From: Brachybacterium kimchii
GTDB taxonomy: Bacteria; Actinomycetota; Actinomycetes; Actinomycetales; Dermabacteraceae
Length of the DNA stretch: 64,000 nt
Assembly: GCF_023373525.1 (NCBI RefSeq)
Contig: NZ_CP097218.1
Coordinates: forward strand, 3,782,001-3,846,000
Reading direction: 5' to 3'
Shown here one piece after another: positions 8,265-17,695 of this stretch; the first letter of the stretch is position 1; every line of letters starts with the position of its first letter. The translations under genes and the position numbers were made by a program. The notes beneath the pieces are model-generated. The model did no database searches, was not told where the DNA came from, and saw only the letters and a list, made by a program, of their open reading frames with translations.

Positions 8265-11200
8265 GCGCCCCGCCCTGCGCGGGGTCGGCGGCCGGCTCCG
8301 CCCCGAGAGCAGGCGCCGCCTTTGAGGACTGCTCGCGCAGCGTCACCTCGAGCACCTCGCCGCGCAGGGGCAGGTGGATGAGGATGCGCGCCGGGGCGCC
8401 TCCCGTGGCCTCGAGCGCGGCCGCGTACGTCGCCATCTGGCCCAGGTAGTGCTCGCGCACGTGGCCCACGGGGTCAGAGCCGGGATAGGTCTTGTGGTCC
8501 ACGAGCACGCGGGAGCCGTCGGGCAGCGCCAGGAGGGCGTCGATCCAGCCCTCCATCACCTGCTCCTCCTCGTTCCACCAGGCGATCGGCTGCTCGGTGA
8601 GCACGCGGGCGCCGGGGAACTCGGCGGCGAGGAACTCCTGCCAGGCGCGGCCGGCGGCCAGCAGGGTCTCGGCGCCCACGGCGCGCGAGACGGCCCAGCG
8701 CTCGACGAGCCGCAGCGCCGCCTGCTCCTGCAGGGCGGGCGTGAGCTGCGCGAGCGGGAGGGCGAGGAAGGCGTGGACGGCCTCGCCCACCCGGTTCCAG
8801 TCGCGTCCGCCCCCGCTGACCAGCGCGGCGCCGATGCTCCGCGGCGGGTGCACGGTGCCCAGCGCCTCGTCGGAGCTGACCCCCGAGGCCTGGAAGCGGG
8901 CGGGCGTGCCCGCGTTCCGACCGTCGTCCCCGGGGCGCGGGCCGAGGGGCAGGTCGGTCGCGGCGAGCGGACTGCGCGGGCCGCTGCGGGAGGAGGCGCC
9001 GTCGCTCTCGGCGGCTCCGTCGATCGCGGTGGTGCGCACGCGCGCGGGCAGGTCGCCATGACCGGAGACGTGGACCGTGTCGGCCCCGGCCTCCCAGGTG
9101 AGCAGAGGGGCGTCGCCGTCGACGAGGACGTCGAGAGCGGAGCCGGTGCCGTCGCCGCTGAGCACGGTGACGTCGGCCGCGCGGGTGAGCGCCACGTACT
9201 GCAGGCGACCGGCCTCCTCGCGCTCCTTGCGGGCCGCGCGCCGAGGATGCTCGGCCACGGCGAGCTGCTCCTGCAGGGGTGCGTAGCCGTCGAGCACACG
9301 CGGCCAGTAGCGCAGGGAGCGGCCATCGAGGGGGCGCAGCGCGTCGAGGTCCGCAGCGGGGACCACGAACACGCCGCCGGTGTGGGCGCGCTCGGTCGCC
9401 TTCGCCGGGAGCATCACGACCACGCGCGACCACTCGAGCCCCTTCGCGCCGTGGATGGTGCCCACCCACACGGTGTCGGGGATGCCGGTGAGGTCGGGGC
9501 CGGCCTCGGTCTCGTCGAGCACGGCCCGCAGACCGGTGAGGGTGATGGGCACGGAGGCCGAGCGCGCCTGGTCCGCGTAGTCGGAGGCGAGGCGGCGCAG
9601 CGCGTCCAGGGTGCGCAGGCGCTGCTCGGGAAGGGGCCAGGACCGCAGTCGCTCCGGCAGGTCGAGGGCGTCGATGACTGCGGCGATCATCTCCACGGGG
9701 CTGAGCGCGATGCAGTCCTCGCGCAGTGCGCGGAGCCCCGCGAGGACATCGGCCTCCCACCAGGACTGCAGCACGGCGCGGCGGCCCTCACGGTCCGTCG
9801 GGGCCGTGAGGTCGGCGAACCAGCTGCGGTGCGCCGGATGGTCGGGCAGCAGGTCCACGAGCTCGGTGAGCGCGAGGGAGTCGGAGACGTCCAGGGTGAC
9901 CGCGAGCGCTGCCCGCACCAGTCGTCCCTCCCGGGTGCCGAGGATCCGGCCGCCCTGGCCGGAGGCGGGGACGCCCCGCGCCTGCAGGGCGGAGACCACC
10001 TGGGCGGCCTGCGCGTTGCTGCGCACGAGCACCGCCATGTCGCCGGGGCCGGCCTCGTCCTCGGCGAGCATGCGCACCACGCCGTCGGCGATCGCGGCCG
10101 CGTGCTCGGGGGCGCTCTTGTGCCGGCTGCTGAACGCGGGGACCCAGGCCTCGATCCGGCCGTCTGTGCGACCCGCCGAGGCCCGGCGGGCCGCCGCCTC
10201 TGGGGCGGCCGTGAGCACCACGCGCTCGCGCGGAAGGTCGGGGAAGACCTGCGGGAAGACGGCGCTGACGAGATCGAGGACCTGCTCCTGGGAGCGCCAT
10301 GAGTGCTCGAGATCGCGGATCGTCCCCTCGCCGAGCTCGGTGCCGCCCTCGCTCACCGCCTCGAGCACGCCGCGCATGAGGTCGGGGTCGGCGTCGCGGA
10401 AGCCGTAGATGGCCTGCTTGGGGTCGCCGACCCAGATCAGGTCCTCGATCTGGCGGCCGAGCTCGAGGAACAGGGCGAGCTGGATGGGGGAGGTGTCCTG
10501 GAACTCGTCGACCGCGAGCAGGCGGAAGCGGGCGCCGATCGCGTAGCGGGCGCGCTCGCTCGTGCGCAGGAGGTGCAGAGCGAGCACCTCCTGGTCGATG
10601 AAGTCCATGAGGGCGAGCTCGTTCTTGTACTGCGCGTAGGCCTCGAGGGAGTCCGCGGCGGTGGTGACGACCAGGTCGATGAGCCCGCGGATGTCGCGCT
10701 GCATCACGGGGTTCGCGGGCAGCTCCTCGGCGATCTCGAGGGCGAGGCCGATCAGGGCCGTGTCCACGCCCTTGCTGTAGACGTACTTGCCGCCGCCCTC
10801 GGGATCTGCGGCCTTGCCGGCGGCGACGCGGGCGAGCTTCGCCCAGGCCGACCAGGGGGTGCGCGCGCCCTGCCCGAGGGTGCGGCGCAGCTGGCGCAGG
10901 GTCTCGAGCCTCTTGGCGATGACGCCGGCGCTCTTCTGCTCCTGCGGGGTCCCGCCGGCGGCGCCGTCGACCTCCGCCTGGAGTCCGTCGAGCACGGTGT
11001 CGAGGCGGCCGAGCCAGGCGCGGCGGCGGTCGTCGGTGCCGGGCTCGGGCAGCGCCGCGGCGCGGAAGTCGTCCCAGGAGGCGTCGGCGCTTCGGCGCAG
11101 CTGGTCGGCGCCCACGTCGTTGGTGCGCGCGCGGGAGGCGAGAACCTGGACGTGGTCGCGCCAGAACGAGGAGGGGGCGAAGGGGTTGGCGGCGCTCTTC

Positions 11201-11607
11201 TCGCCGTCGTGCTCCGTGCGCGCGAGCAGGTCGCTCGCACGGTCGCCCGCGCGGGCGACGGCCTCGTCGATCGCGGCGTCGAAGGCCGCGGAGGCTCGGT
11301 CCTGGTCGAGGACCTGCACGTCGGGCGAGATCCCGGCATCGAGCGCGAACTCGCGCACGAGCTCGCCCGCCACGGCGTTGACGGTGCCGATCAGGGCGCT
11401 GTCGATGCCGCGGGCGGCCTCGGTCTGCCCGCGCTCGAGGAGCGTGCGGCGCACACGATCGGAGAGCTCGTCGGCCGCCTTGACGGTGAAGGTGGTCGCG
11501 ATGAGCTGGGAGGGCTCGAGGCCCGCGCTCATCCGGTCCGCGATCTCCTGGGTGAGCGTGTGGGTCTTCCCGGAGCCCGCGGAGGCGTTGATCAGGGTGA
11601 AGCTCAT
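8257..11607 (-). CDS. AddA-like UvrD-family helicase with C-terminal RecB nuclease domain
   Basis: This 1116-residue superfamily 1 helicase has Walker A ASAGSGKT (residues 8-15), motif II VDEFQDT, motif III GDPKQAIYGF, motif V GTIHGAKGLEW and motif VI YVALTRAAD. A PD-(D/E)XK nuclease domain ends the protein (GWIDALLALPDG with VDHKT). Such proteins unwind and resect double-strand breaks for RecA. Its ATG overlaps the stop of the AddB-like partner (ATGA). The helicase plus inactive-helicase/nuclease arrangement fits AddAB better than the two-helicase AdnAB of mycobacteria. Confidence 0.9.
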   Translation of the reverse strand: MSFTLINASAGSGKTHTLTQEIADRMSAGLEPSQLIATTFTVKAADELSDRVRRTLLERGQTEAARGIDSALIGTVNAVAGELVREFALDAGISPDVQVLDQDRASAAFDAAIDEAVARAGDRASDLLARTEHDGEKSAANPFAPSSFWRDHVQVLASRARTNDVGADQLRRSADASWDDFRAAALPEPGTDDRRRAWLGRLDTVLDGLQAEVDGAAGGTPQEQKSAGVIAKRLETLRQLRRTLGQGARTPWSAWAKLARVAAGKAADPEGGGKYVYSKGVDTALIGLALEIAEELPANPVMQRDIRGLIDLVVTTAADSLEAYAQYKNELALMDFIDQEVLALHLLRTSERARYAIGARFRLLAVDEFQDTSPIQLALFLELGRQIEDLIWVGDPKQAIYGFRDADPDLMRGVLEAVSEGGTELGEGTIRDLEHSWRSQEQVLDLVSAVFPQVFPDLPRERVVLTAAPEAAARRASAGRTDGRIEAWVPAFSSRHKSAPEHAAAIADGVVRMLAEDEAGPGDMAVLVRSNAQAAQVVSALQARGVPASGQGGRILGTREGRLVRAALAVTLDVSDSLALTELVDLLPDHPAHRSWFADLTAPTDREGRRAVLQSWWEADVLAGLRALREDCIALSPVEMIAAVIDALDLPERLRSWPLPEQRLRTLDALRRLASDYADQARSASVPITLTGLRAVLDETEAGPDLTGIPDTVWVGTIHGAKGLEWSRVVVMLPAKATERAHTGGVFVVPAADLDALRPLDGRSLRYWPRVLDGYAPLQEQLAVAEHPRRAARKEREEAGRLQYVALTRAADVTVLSGDGTGSALDVLVDGDAPLLTWEAGADTVHVSGHGDLPARVRTTAIDGAAESDGASSRSGPRSPLAATDLPLGPRPGDDGRNAGTPARFQASGVSSDEALGTVHPPRSIGAALVSGGGRDWNRVGEAVHAFLALPLAQLTPALQEQAALRLVERWAVSRAVGAETLLAAGRAWQEFLAAEFPGARVLTEQPIAWWNEEEQVMEGWIDALLALPDGSRVLVDHKTYPGSDPVGHVREHYLGQMATYAAALEATGGAPARILIHLPLRGEVLEVTLREQSSKAAPALGAEPAADPAQGGAHV

Positions 11608-14522
11608 CAGTTCCCTCCCGTGAGCAGGCAGAGCTGGGCGTAGTCCCCGCGGGCGCAGTGGTCCTCGACGAGGATTCCGCCCTCGGCCCGGGCGAGGTCG
11701 CGCTGGGTGGCCACGGCCTTCTGCCGCGCCCTGTACTCGGCGTCGGCGGGGATGTCTGCGGCCTCGAGCAGCTGCCGGCAGCCCAGGGCGACCGTGCCGC
11801 CGGCGATCTCGTCGAGCCGCATCTGCACGCCCTCGACGAGCCGGCGCCAGGCGTCGGGCACGTCCATAGGGACGCGGCGGTGGGTGTCGAGGGACGGGTT
11901 CGCGCTGACGAACTCACCGCTGCGCAGCAGGAAGTAGCCGACGTCGGCCGGGTGATCTGCGCCTGCGGGGGAGTCCGGGGCCTCGGCGAGCGACCAGGCG
12001 TAGGAGGCGAGCTGGATGGCCTCGCCGGTGTCGAAGAGGTCCCCGTAGCGGGTGCGGGAGAAGGACCACTTGAGGTCGATGACGGTGGGGTGGCCGTCCG
12101 CGTCCTGCGCGTCGAGGTCGCGGCTGCCGCCGAACACCACCTCGTGGGGTCCGCCGGCAAGCTGGAGCGTCAGCGGCCGGGAGAAACCGGACTCGGTGCC
12201 CGTGACCCGGAGACCGGCGTCGGCGAGCCCGGCGAAGAGCTCGCGCAGGCTGCGCACCGCCCGATCGCGGACCTCGGTGCGCTCGAAGGCGCGACCGGGA
12301 AGGTCGAGCTCGGAGGCGAGCTGCGGGACCAGGGCGTCGAACACCTCGCCGATGCGCCGGGGGTCGGGCGGTTCGAGGGAGGCGCCGCCGAGTCCGGGTT
12401 CCATGCGCTCGTCCACCAGGGTCTCGACGACCGCGTGGACGAGGGTGCCGATCATCCGGGGACCGGTGGGCAGGGAGGCGACCTGCGCGGGGCGGATCCC
12501 CAGGGCGTACTCGAGCACCCAACGGTGCGGGCACTCCAGGAGCGCCTGGGCCTGGGTGAAGGACATGCGCTCCGGCAGGAGGTGGTCCAGGCGGTGCCCG
12601 GCGCTGCGGGACGTGAGCTGCTGCGTGGTCAGCTCCTGCAGCTCGGGTGCGCGCACGGGCAGGCTGCGACCGGCGAGGGACCAGGTGGTCCCGTGGACGA
12701 GCTGCGCGGGGGAGTGCCGGTCCTTCGCCGATCGTCCGGCCGCGGCCTCGAGATGGGTGAGCAGACCGCTGGGAGACGGCGCCGTCTCGAGACGGCGGCC
12801 GGGGAGCACGGCGATCAGGCGGCTCGCTCCGCGGAGCGCCCGCAGTGCGGCGCCGACGTGCAGCGCGGACTCCTGCGCGGGCGGCAGCAGGCGGGCGCCG
12901 AACTCCTCGAGCGTCTGCACCTCGTCGGGATCCCAGAGCATCGGGGAGGGCAGGGCGTCCTCGGCAGGGCCCCACCACAGCACGGTGCCGCCCTCTGCGT
13001 GCAGCTGCGCGGGCCGGGTCGTGACCGCCCACGGGGCGACCTCGGCGCGGGCGAGCGGGGAACGGCCCGCGCCGCCGCAGGCGTCGATGACCTGCTGCAG
13101 GGTGCGGCGGGTCAGCGGGACGCCCGGCTCGAGCATCCCGAGGACCTCGCGCAGCGCCGTGACCTGCCCGAGGCTCGTGAGCAGGTCCCCTTCGCCGCGG
13201 GCGACGGCGCGCAGGCGCTCGGTGAGCAGTCCGAGGCGATCGGCGACCGCGCCGGGGAGCAGACCGTCGGCGGGCAGCGGGTCGCTCACCAGGCGGTCGA
13301 TCCCGCGCGCGGCCTCGAGCGCCCGGCGCTCCCGGTCGCGGGTCTCCGCGGGGGCCGACGCCGCCTTCTCCTCGAGACGCGCGAGGGCGTCCCGCCACGC
13401 CGGCCCGATGCCGGGCTCACGGGTGAGGGCGCGCAGCAGCTCCCGGCGGACGGAGGCGGGGACGAGGCCGATCGGCTCGTCGTCCCGGTGCATCCCCGGA
13501 AGCACCCGCAGGTCCAGCAGCGCCGCGAGCTGGTGGACGTCGACAGGGGCGGTCGCGACGTCGAGGAACAGTCCGAGCACCTGGTGATGGGCGCGGTCGG
13601 TCGACGGGTCGACGGCGCCGAGCGCGGGCATGCCCCGACGGTGCAGTGCCCGGTCCAGCACGGTGGTGTCGGTGGTCGCGAGGACGCTCAGCGGGACCTG
13701 GTCGGACTCGGTCGGATCGGGGCCCGCGGAGGCGGAGAGGAAGCGGGCGGCGACGTCCGCCGCGCTCCACTCGTCCAGGCACTGGACGACCTCGAGGTCA
13801 GGGGCCTGCTGCGGGCCCGTGCCCGCGTGGCGCAGGCGCACCCCCGCGGCGTCGAGCAGCTCGAACAGCCGCGGCCACAGCCCGGGCAGCGCGGTCGGGT
13901 ACTCCGCGAGCGTGATGGTGTCGATCCCGAGCGGCCACGAGGCGCCCAGGGAGTCGAGCTCGGTGAGGGTGATGATGACGTCCCGCAGATCGTCGGCCGG
14001 TCCGGGGGAGAGGGATGCCGGGCGGCCGCCGTCGCCGCTGGTCCCGGGCATGCCGACCACTGCACGGTGCTCGAGGTCCATCACCGCGGCGAGCCGTGCG
14101 GGCAGTTGGTGGACGGGATCCGGCGCTCTCCATCCGGCCTCGATGCTGGCGTCGCGCAGCCGCAGGAGATGGGCGGCGGTGCTCCAGGGGTCGACGGCGA
14201 AGGAGCGCTCCGGCCAGAACTCCTCGGTGTCATCTCGGGTGGCGCTGCGCTGGTCTCCGCCAGCGCCTGCGCCCTTCCGCTCGGCGATGATCTCGCCGAC
14301 CAGGCGCATGGTCTGCGCGATGCGCACGGCCTGTTCGACGGGCGGGTGCGTGAGCGCGAGGCGACCCTGCAGCAGTGCGACGAGCCCGCGCGGACCCAGC
14401 CGCGCGTCCGGTGCGCCGTCGTCCCCACCCGCCGGGCCGCCGGTCGACGTGCTCCGTGCGCGTTGCGCGGATGCGCTCGCCCAGTCCGCGCCGTCTGCCG
14501 TCCATCCGAACTCGATCTCCAT
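11607..14522 (-). CDS. AddB-like PD-(D/E)XK nuclease subunit
   Basis: This 971-residue partner has no Walker A motif. Its N-terminal two thirds look like a degenerate helicase fold. The C-terminal nuclease domain carries RDLDAQDADGHPTVIDLKW (Asp and the D-x-K core) and IQLASYAWSL. Cysteines in LECPHRW, ALGCRQLL and HCARGDYAQLC are spaced as in the AddB iron-sulphur nuclease, so an Fe-S staple is inferred. GGAAGGGGG precedes the ATG by 5 nt. The product should form a resection complex with the downstream helicase. Confidence 0.85.
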   Translation of the reverse strand: MEIEFGWTADGADWASASAQRARSTSTGGPAGGDDGAPDARLGPRGLVALLQGRLALTHPPVEQAVRIAQTMRLVGEIIAERKGAGAGGDQRSATRDDTEEFWPERSFAVDPWSTAAHLLRLRDASIEAGWRAPDPVHQLPARLAAVMDLEHRAVVGMPGTSGDGGRPASLSPGPADDLRDVIITLTELDSLGASWPLGIDTITLAEYPTALPGLWPRLFELLDAAGVRLRHAGTGPQQAPDLEVVQCLDEWSAADVAARFLSASAGPDPTESDQVPLSVLATTDTTVLDRALHRRGMPALGAVDPSTDRAHHQVLGLFLDVATAPVDVHQLAALLDLRVLPGMHRDDEPIGLVPASVRRELLRALTREPGIGPAWRDALARLEEKAASAPAETRDRERRALEAARGIDRLVSDPLPADGLLPGAVADRLGLLTERLRAVARGEGDLLTSLGQVTALREVLGMLEPGVPLTRRTLQQVIDACGGAGRSPLARAEVAPWAVTTRPAQLHAEGGTVLWWGPAEDALPSPMLWDPDEVQTLEEFGARLLPPAQESALHVGAALRALRGASRLIAVLPGRRLETAPSPSGLLTHLEAAAGRSAKDRHSPAQLVHGTTWSLAGRSLPVRAPELQELTTQQLTSRSAGHRLDHLLPERMSFTQAQALLECPHRWVLEYALGIRPAQVASLPTGPRMIGTLVHAVVETLVDERMEPGLGGASLEPPDPRRIGEVFDALVPQLASELDLPGRAFERTEVRDRAVRSLRELFAGLADAGLRVTGTESGFSRPLTLQLAGGPHEVVFGGSRDLDAQDADGHPTVIDLKWSFSRTRYGDLFDTGEAIQLASYAWSLAEAPDSPAGADHPADVGYFLLRSGEFVSANPSLDTHRRVPMDVPDAWRRLVEGVQMRLDEIAGGTVALGCRQLLEAADIPADAEYRARQKAVATQRDLARAEGGILVEDHCARGDYAQLCLLTGGN

Positions 14523-14542
14523 GTGCGCCCCCTTCCGCTCAC

Positions 14543-14548
14543 ACAGTA
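14543..14548 (-). promoter_or_regulatory. -10 element upstream of the AddB-like gene
   Basis: TACTGT on the minus strand lies 20 nt before the ATG, leaving room for the strong Shine-Dalgarno GGAAGGGGG. This is a conventional leadered promoter, unlike many in the window. Confidence 0.4.
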
Positions 14549-14645
14549 GGGGAGCAGGACGACATCCCGCGCCGCGATGTGCACGGACGGGACGTGGGGA
14601 GGACCGGTGAGCCCGTCCGCAGAGCCGGCGACTGCCCCCGCGTCC

Positions 14646-16178
14646 TCACAGCCGCGCGAACTCCCGCACCCAGCTCGCCTCGGAGCGAGGGGTGCGCCCG
14701 GGCACCAGGCGGCCATCTTCGACGTACCCCTCCTCACGACCCGTGAGCGCCGTGACCAGCAGTTCCCGATGCCGGGACAGCTCTTCTCCGCGGGCGGGAT
14801 CGGGCGCGAGGTCGGTGAGCTCGTGAGGGTCCGCCTCGAGGTCGAAGAGCTGCTCGTGGCCGTCGCCGGAGAACCAGATGTACTTGAACCTCGGGGTGCG
14901 GATCCACTGCATGGAGTGGTGGCCGAGGGAGCCGATCACGTGCTCGCCGTGCAGGTGATCACGCACGGTCTCGCCGGCGTCGGAGTCGGCGTCGGTCCCG
15001 CCACGCAGCGCCGGCAGCAGGCTCTGCCCGTCGACGCCCTCGGGGATCGCGACGCCGGCGAGGTCGAGCAGCGTGGGCATGAGATCCCTCAGCTCGACGA
15101 TCTCGTCGACCTCGCGCGGCGCAGCCCCGTCCTCGCGCAGAGCGGCGGGCACGTGCAGCAGGAAGGGGATGTGCGCGGATCCCTCGTAGGCGACGGACTT
15201 GCGGTACATGTCGTGGTCACCGAGCATCTCGCCGTGATCGGAGACGAAGGCGATCGCCGTGGTCTCCAGCAGGCCCAGATCGCTGAGGTTCTCCATGAGC
15301 CTGTTGATCTGCAGGTCGATGAACTCGATGCTCCCGAAGTATCCGGCGCGCACGTCCTGGTGCACCGACTCCTTGCGCGCGCCGAACTCGGCCTCCACCT
15401 CGTGGTCGCGGCGGAAGCGGTCGAAGCGGGAGACCCATGTGCCCATCGGCCGGCGCGACTGCGGACGCGAGCGGTACTTCTCCCACAGCCAGCCGGGCGG
15501 GTCGAAGGGCGCGTGCGGCCGATGGAACCCCATGTAGAGGAAGAACGGACGCGTCGGATCGCGGCGCCGGAGGAAGCGGAAGGACTCGTCGGCCACCCAG
15601 CGGGTGGGGTGCAGCCGCTCCTCGCGCTCCCACGGCCGCGCGGTCATCGCGTTGCAGCCGATCCCCGTGTCCTGGTAGTCGGCGCGAGGATCGCCGGTCT
15701 CCCGACGCAGCCAGTCGACGTAGTCGTCGATCGCGCCCGACGGGCCGGACGAGAGCCTCCGCGAGGTGTGCAGGAAGCCGTCGTGCAGGAGGACGTCGTC
15801 GAATCCGCAGCGCGCCCGGTCGGGGAAGACGTGCATCTTGCCCACGCCGAAGGTCTGGTAGCCCGCGTCGCCCAGGGTGGAGGGGAGGGTCGTGGGATAG
15901 GCGGCGGGGAAGTCGATCCCCTCGCGGTACCCGTAACGGCCGTGCGCCTCCTGGCTCTTGCCCGTCAGCAGGGCGACCCGCGCGGGAACGCACGTGGGGG
16001 TCGCCGAGTACGCCTTGGTGAAGCGGAAGCCTCCGCGCGCGAGCTGATCGAGGTACGGGGTGTCGATGTGCTCGTTCCCGGCGATCCCCAGCGCGTCGGC
16101 GCGCATCTGGTCGACGCACACCAGGATGAGGTTCGGGCGGGACGGAGAAGCGGAGGGCTCCGGGGACGACGGTGTCAT
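14646..16178 (-). CDS. Type I sulfatase (alkaline-phosphatase superfamily)
   Basis: This 510-residue hydrolase has the formylglycine signature C-V-P-A-R at residues 63-67 (TPTCVPARVALLTGK), the metal-site region VCVDQMRAD near the N-terminus and FVSDHGEMLGDH. It has no signal peptide, so it is probably cytoplasmic. Type I sulfatases need Cys63 converted to formylglycine by an FGE-type enzyme; none is in the window. The substrate is unknown (aryl, choline or carbohydrate sulfate). The ATG at 16178 overlaps the stop of the GNAT remnant. Confidence 0.92.
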   Translation of the reverse strand: MTPSSPEPSASPSRPNLILVCVDQMRADALGIAGNEHIDTPYLDQLARGGFRFTKAYSATPTCVPARVALLTGKSQEAHGRYGYREGIDFPAAYPTTLPSTLGDAGYQTFGVGKMHVFPDRARCGFDDVLLHDGFLHTSRRLSSGPSGAIDDYVDWLRRETGDPRADYQDTGIGCNAMTARPWEREERLHPTRWVADESFRFLRRRDPTRPFFLYMGFHRPHAPFDPPGWLWEKYRSRPQSRRPMGTWVSRFDRFRRDHEVEAEFGARKESVHQDVRAGYFGSIEFIDLQINRLMENLSDLGLLETTAIAFVSDHGEMLGDHDMYRKSVAYEGSAHIPFLLHVPAALREDGAAPREVDEIVELRDLMPTLLDLAGVAIPEGVDGQSLLPALRGGTDADSDAGETVRDHLHGEHVIGSLGHHSMQWIRTPRFKYIWFSGDGHEQLFDLEADPHELTDLAPDPARGEELSRHRELLVTALTGREEGYVEDGRLVPGRTPRSEASWVREFARL

Positions 16179-16303
16179 GGAGCCATTGTGTCGCGCACCA
16201 GGCGGGTCATGGTCGTCGTCCCGCCGGCGAAGGGCGCCTCGTGGACGATCTCGTATCCGAGTCGGCGGTAGAAGGGGAGGTTGCGCGGAGAAGTGGTCTC
16301 CAT
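16175..16303 (-). pseudogene. C-terminal remnant of a GNAT acetyltransferase
   Basis: A 42-codon frame reads METTSPRNLPFYRRLGYEI then ends TMTRLVRDTMAP. This is the typical end of a GNAT domain (ET...N..FY.RLGYEIV). The rest of the domain is missing: an in-frame TGA lies a few codons upstream, next to the 16-bp inverted repeat. Its stop overlaps the sulfatase ATG (ATGA), so the intact ancestor was probably co-translated with the sulfatase. It is most likely a decayed fragment. Confidence 0.7.
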
Positions 16304-16327
16304 CCCGGTGGGGTGTGCGCTTCACGC

Positions 16328-16377
16328 AGCAGGAGGTCGGGTCGCGCGCCATCCGGCACGTGACCCGACCTCCTGCT
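16328..16377. repeat. Perfect 16-bp inverted repeat, probable terminator
   Basis: Arms AGCAGGAGGTCGGGTC (16328-16343) and its exact complement (16362-16377) flank an 18-nt loop. It lies 80 nt past the end of the SPFH gene and directly beside the truncated GNAT fragment. It could terminate SPFH transcription or be a relic of a small mobile or repeat element. There is no U-tract. Confidence 0.65.
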
Positions 16378-16456
16378 ACGCCGAATGCTCGCCCCGGTGC
16401 GATACCGGATCCGCGACCGGGGCGGGAGCGGGCGGCGCCGGCCCGCTCCTGTGGTG

Positions 16457-17599
16457 TCAGCCCTGCTGGCCGGGGTGCGCCCACGGCGGCTGCTGGCCGC
16501 CCTTGCCGCCGTTCCCGCCCTGGGCCTGCTGCTGGGCGTTCTGGGCGGCGCGCTGCGCATCGGCCTTGGCCTCGGCAGCGCGCGAGGCGGCCGCGCGACG
16601 GGCCGCCTCGGCCTGCTCGCGGCGACCCGCGTCGGCCTGCGCGGACGCGTGCCCTTCACCGGCGTCCGAGGCGTCCTGTGCGGCCTGCGCCTGGAGCATC
16701 GCGGTGCGGATCTCATCGCCCATCGACCCGACGGTGCCGGGATTCGAGGGCAGGAACAGCACGTTGGAGCGGCCGTTGCGGGCCACGTCCTGCATGGTGT
16801 CGAAGTACTGCGTCATCAGCAGCAGCTGCTCCGCGCTGGACTCGATGCCCACCTTGCGCAGCATCTCGTACTGCTCGGCGATGCCCATGGCGATCGCCTT
16901 GCGCTGCGCGGCCACGCCCTCGCCCTGCAGGCGCTTGGACTCGGCCTCCGCCTCGGCCTGGGTGACGCGCTTGATCTTGTCGGCCTCGGCGAGGGACTGC
17001 GCGGCGACGCGGTCGCGCTGGGCGGCGTTGATCGAGTTCATCGAGTCGCGCACACGCTGGTCGGGCGAGATGTCCTGCACCAGGGTGTTCACGATGTTGA
17101 AGCCGAACTCGCGCATGCGCTCGCTCAGCGTGTTCTCGACGCTGCGGGCGATGTCGTCCTTCGACTCGAACGCCTCGTCGAGCTCGAGGCCCGACAGCGC
17201 CGAGCGCACCGTGTCGAAGACGTACGACCGGATCTGGTTCTCAGGGTTCGACAGCCGGTAGTAGGCGTCGACGACCTGGTCCTCCTTGATGACGTACTGC
17301 ACCGCGACCGGCACCGTCACGAACACGTTGTCCTTGGTCTTGGACTCGATGTTGACCTCGAGCTGCTGGATGCGCAGCGAGATCGGCCGGGTCGTGGAGT
17401 CGACGAACGGCGCCTTGACGTTCAGGCCGGGCGTGGCGACGCGCTTGAACTTCCCGAAGCGCTCGACGATCACGTTCTCCTGCGTGTGCACCGTGAACAT
17501 GATGCTGGTGCGCAGGCCCCCGAACAGAAGCGCCGCAAGGATGGCCAGGACGACCACCAGGACGACGATCACGATGAGGACGGCAATGGCCCCCTCCAT
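16457..17599 (-). CDS. SPFH/Band 7 (stomatin-like) membrane protein
   Basis: This 380-residue protein has one N-terminal transmembrane helix (about residues 5-28). An SPFH domain follows (VHTQENVIVERFGKFKRV, then AYYRLSNPENQIRSYVFD), then a long Ala/Glu/Gln-rich coiled coil and a Gln/Ala/Gly-rich tail ending GGKGGQQPPWAHPGQQG. SPFH proteins oligomerise on membranes and organise lipid microdomains or proteases. No NfeD partner is adjacent. Several ribosome-friendly G residues precede the ATG. Confidence 0.92.
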   Translation of the reverse strand: MEGAIAVLIVIVVLVVVLAILAALLFGGLRTSIMFTVHTQENVIVERFGKFKRVATPGLNVKAPFVDSTTRPISLRIQQLEVNIESKTKDNVFVTVPVAVQYVIKEDQVVDAYYRLSNPENQIRSYVFDTVRSALSGLELDEAFESKDDIARSVENTLSERMREFGFNIVNTLVQDISPDQRVRDSMNSINAAQRDRVAAQSLAEADKIKRVTQAEAEAESKRLQGEGVAAQRKAIAMGIAEQYEMLRKVGIESSAEQLLLMTQYFDTMQDVARNGRSNVLFLPSNPGTVGSMGDEIRTAMLQAQAAQDASDAGEGHASAQADAGRREQAEAARRAAASRAAEAKADAQRAAQNAQQQAQGGNGGKGGQQPPWAHPGQQG

Positions 17600-17695
17600 G
17601 GGATCCCCTCTCGTTGTGCATGTGCATCCGGCGCGATCGCGCGGGATGGGACTCAGGTCACGCTACCAGTGGGGAGGGGATCGGCCCAGGTCGCG

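Noticed and set aside
8374-14549. Long plus-strand frames opposite the helicase-nuclease genes
   Set aside because: They are mirror frames of genes with complete helicase and nuclease motifs; no domain was seen in them.
16328-16377. Insertion-sequence terminal inverted repeat
   Set aside because: No transposase or target duplication is seen; the arms are close enough for a terminator hairpin, so only an inverted repeat is reported.
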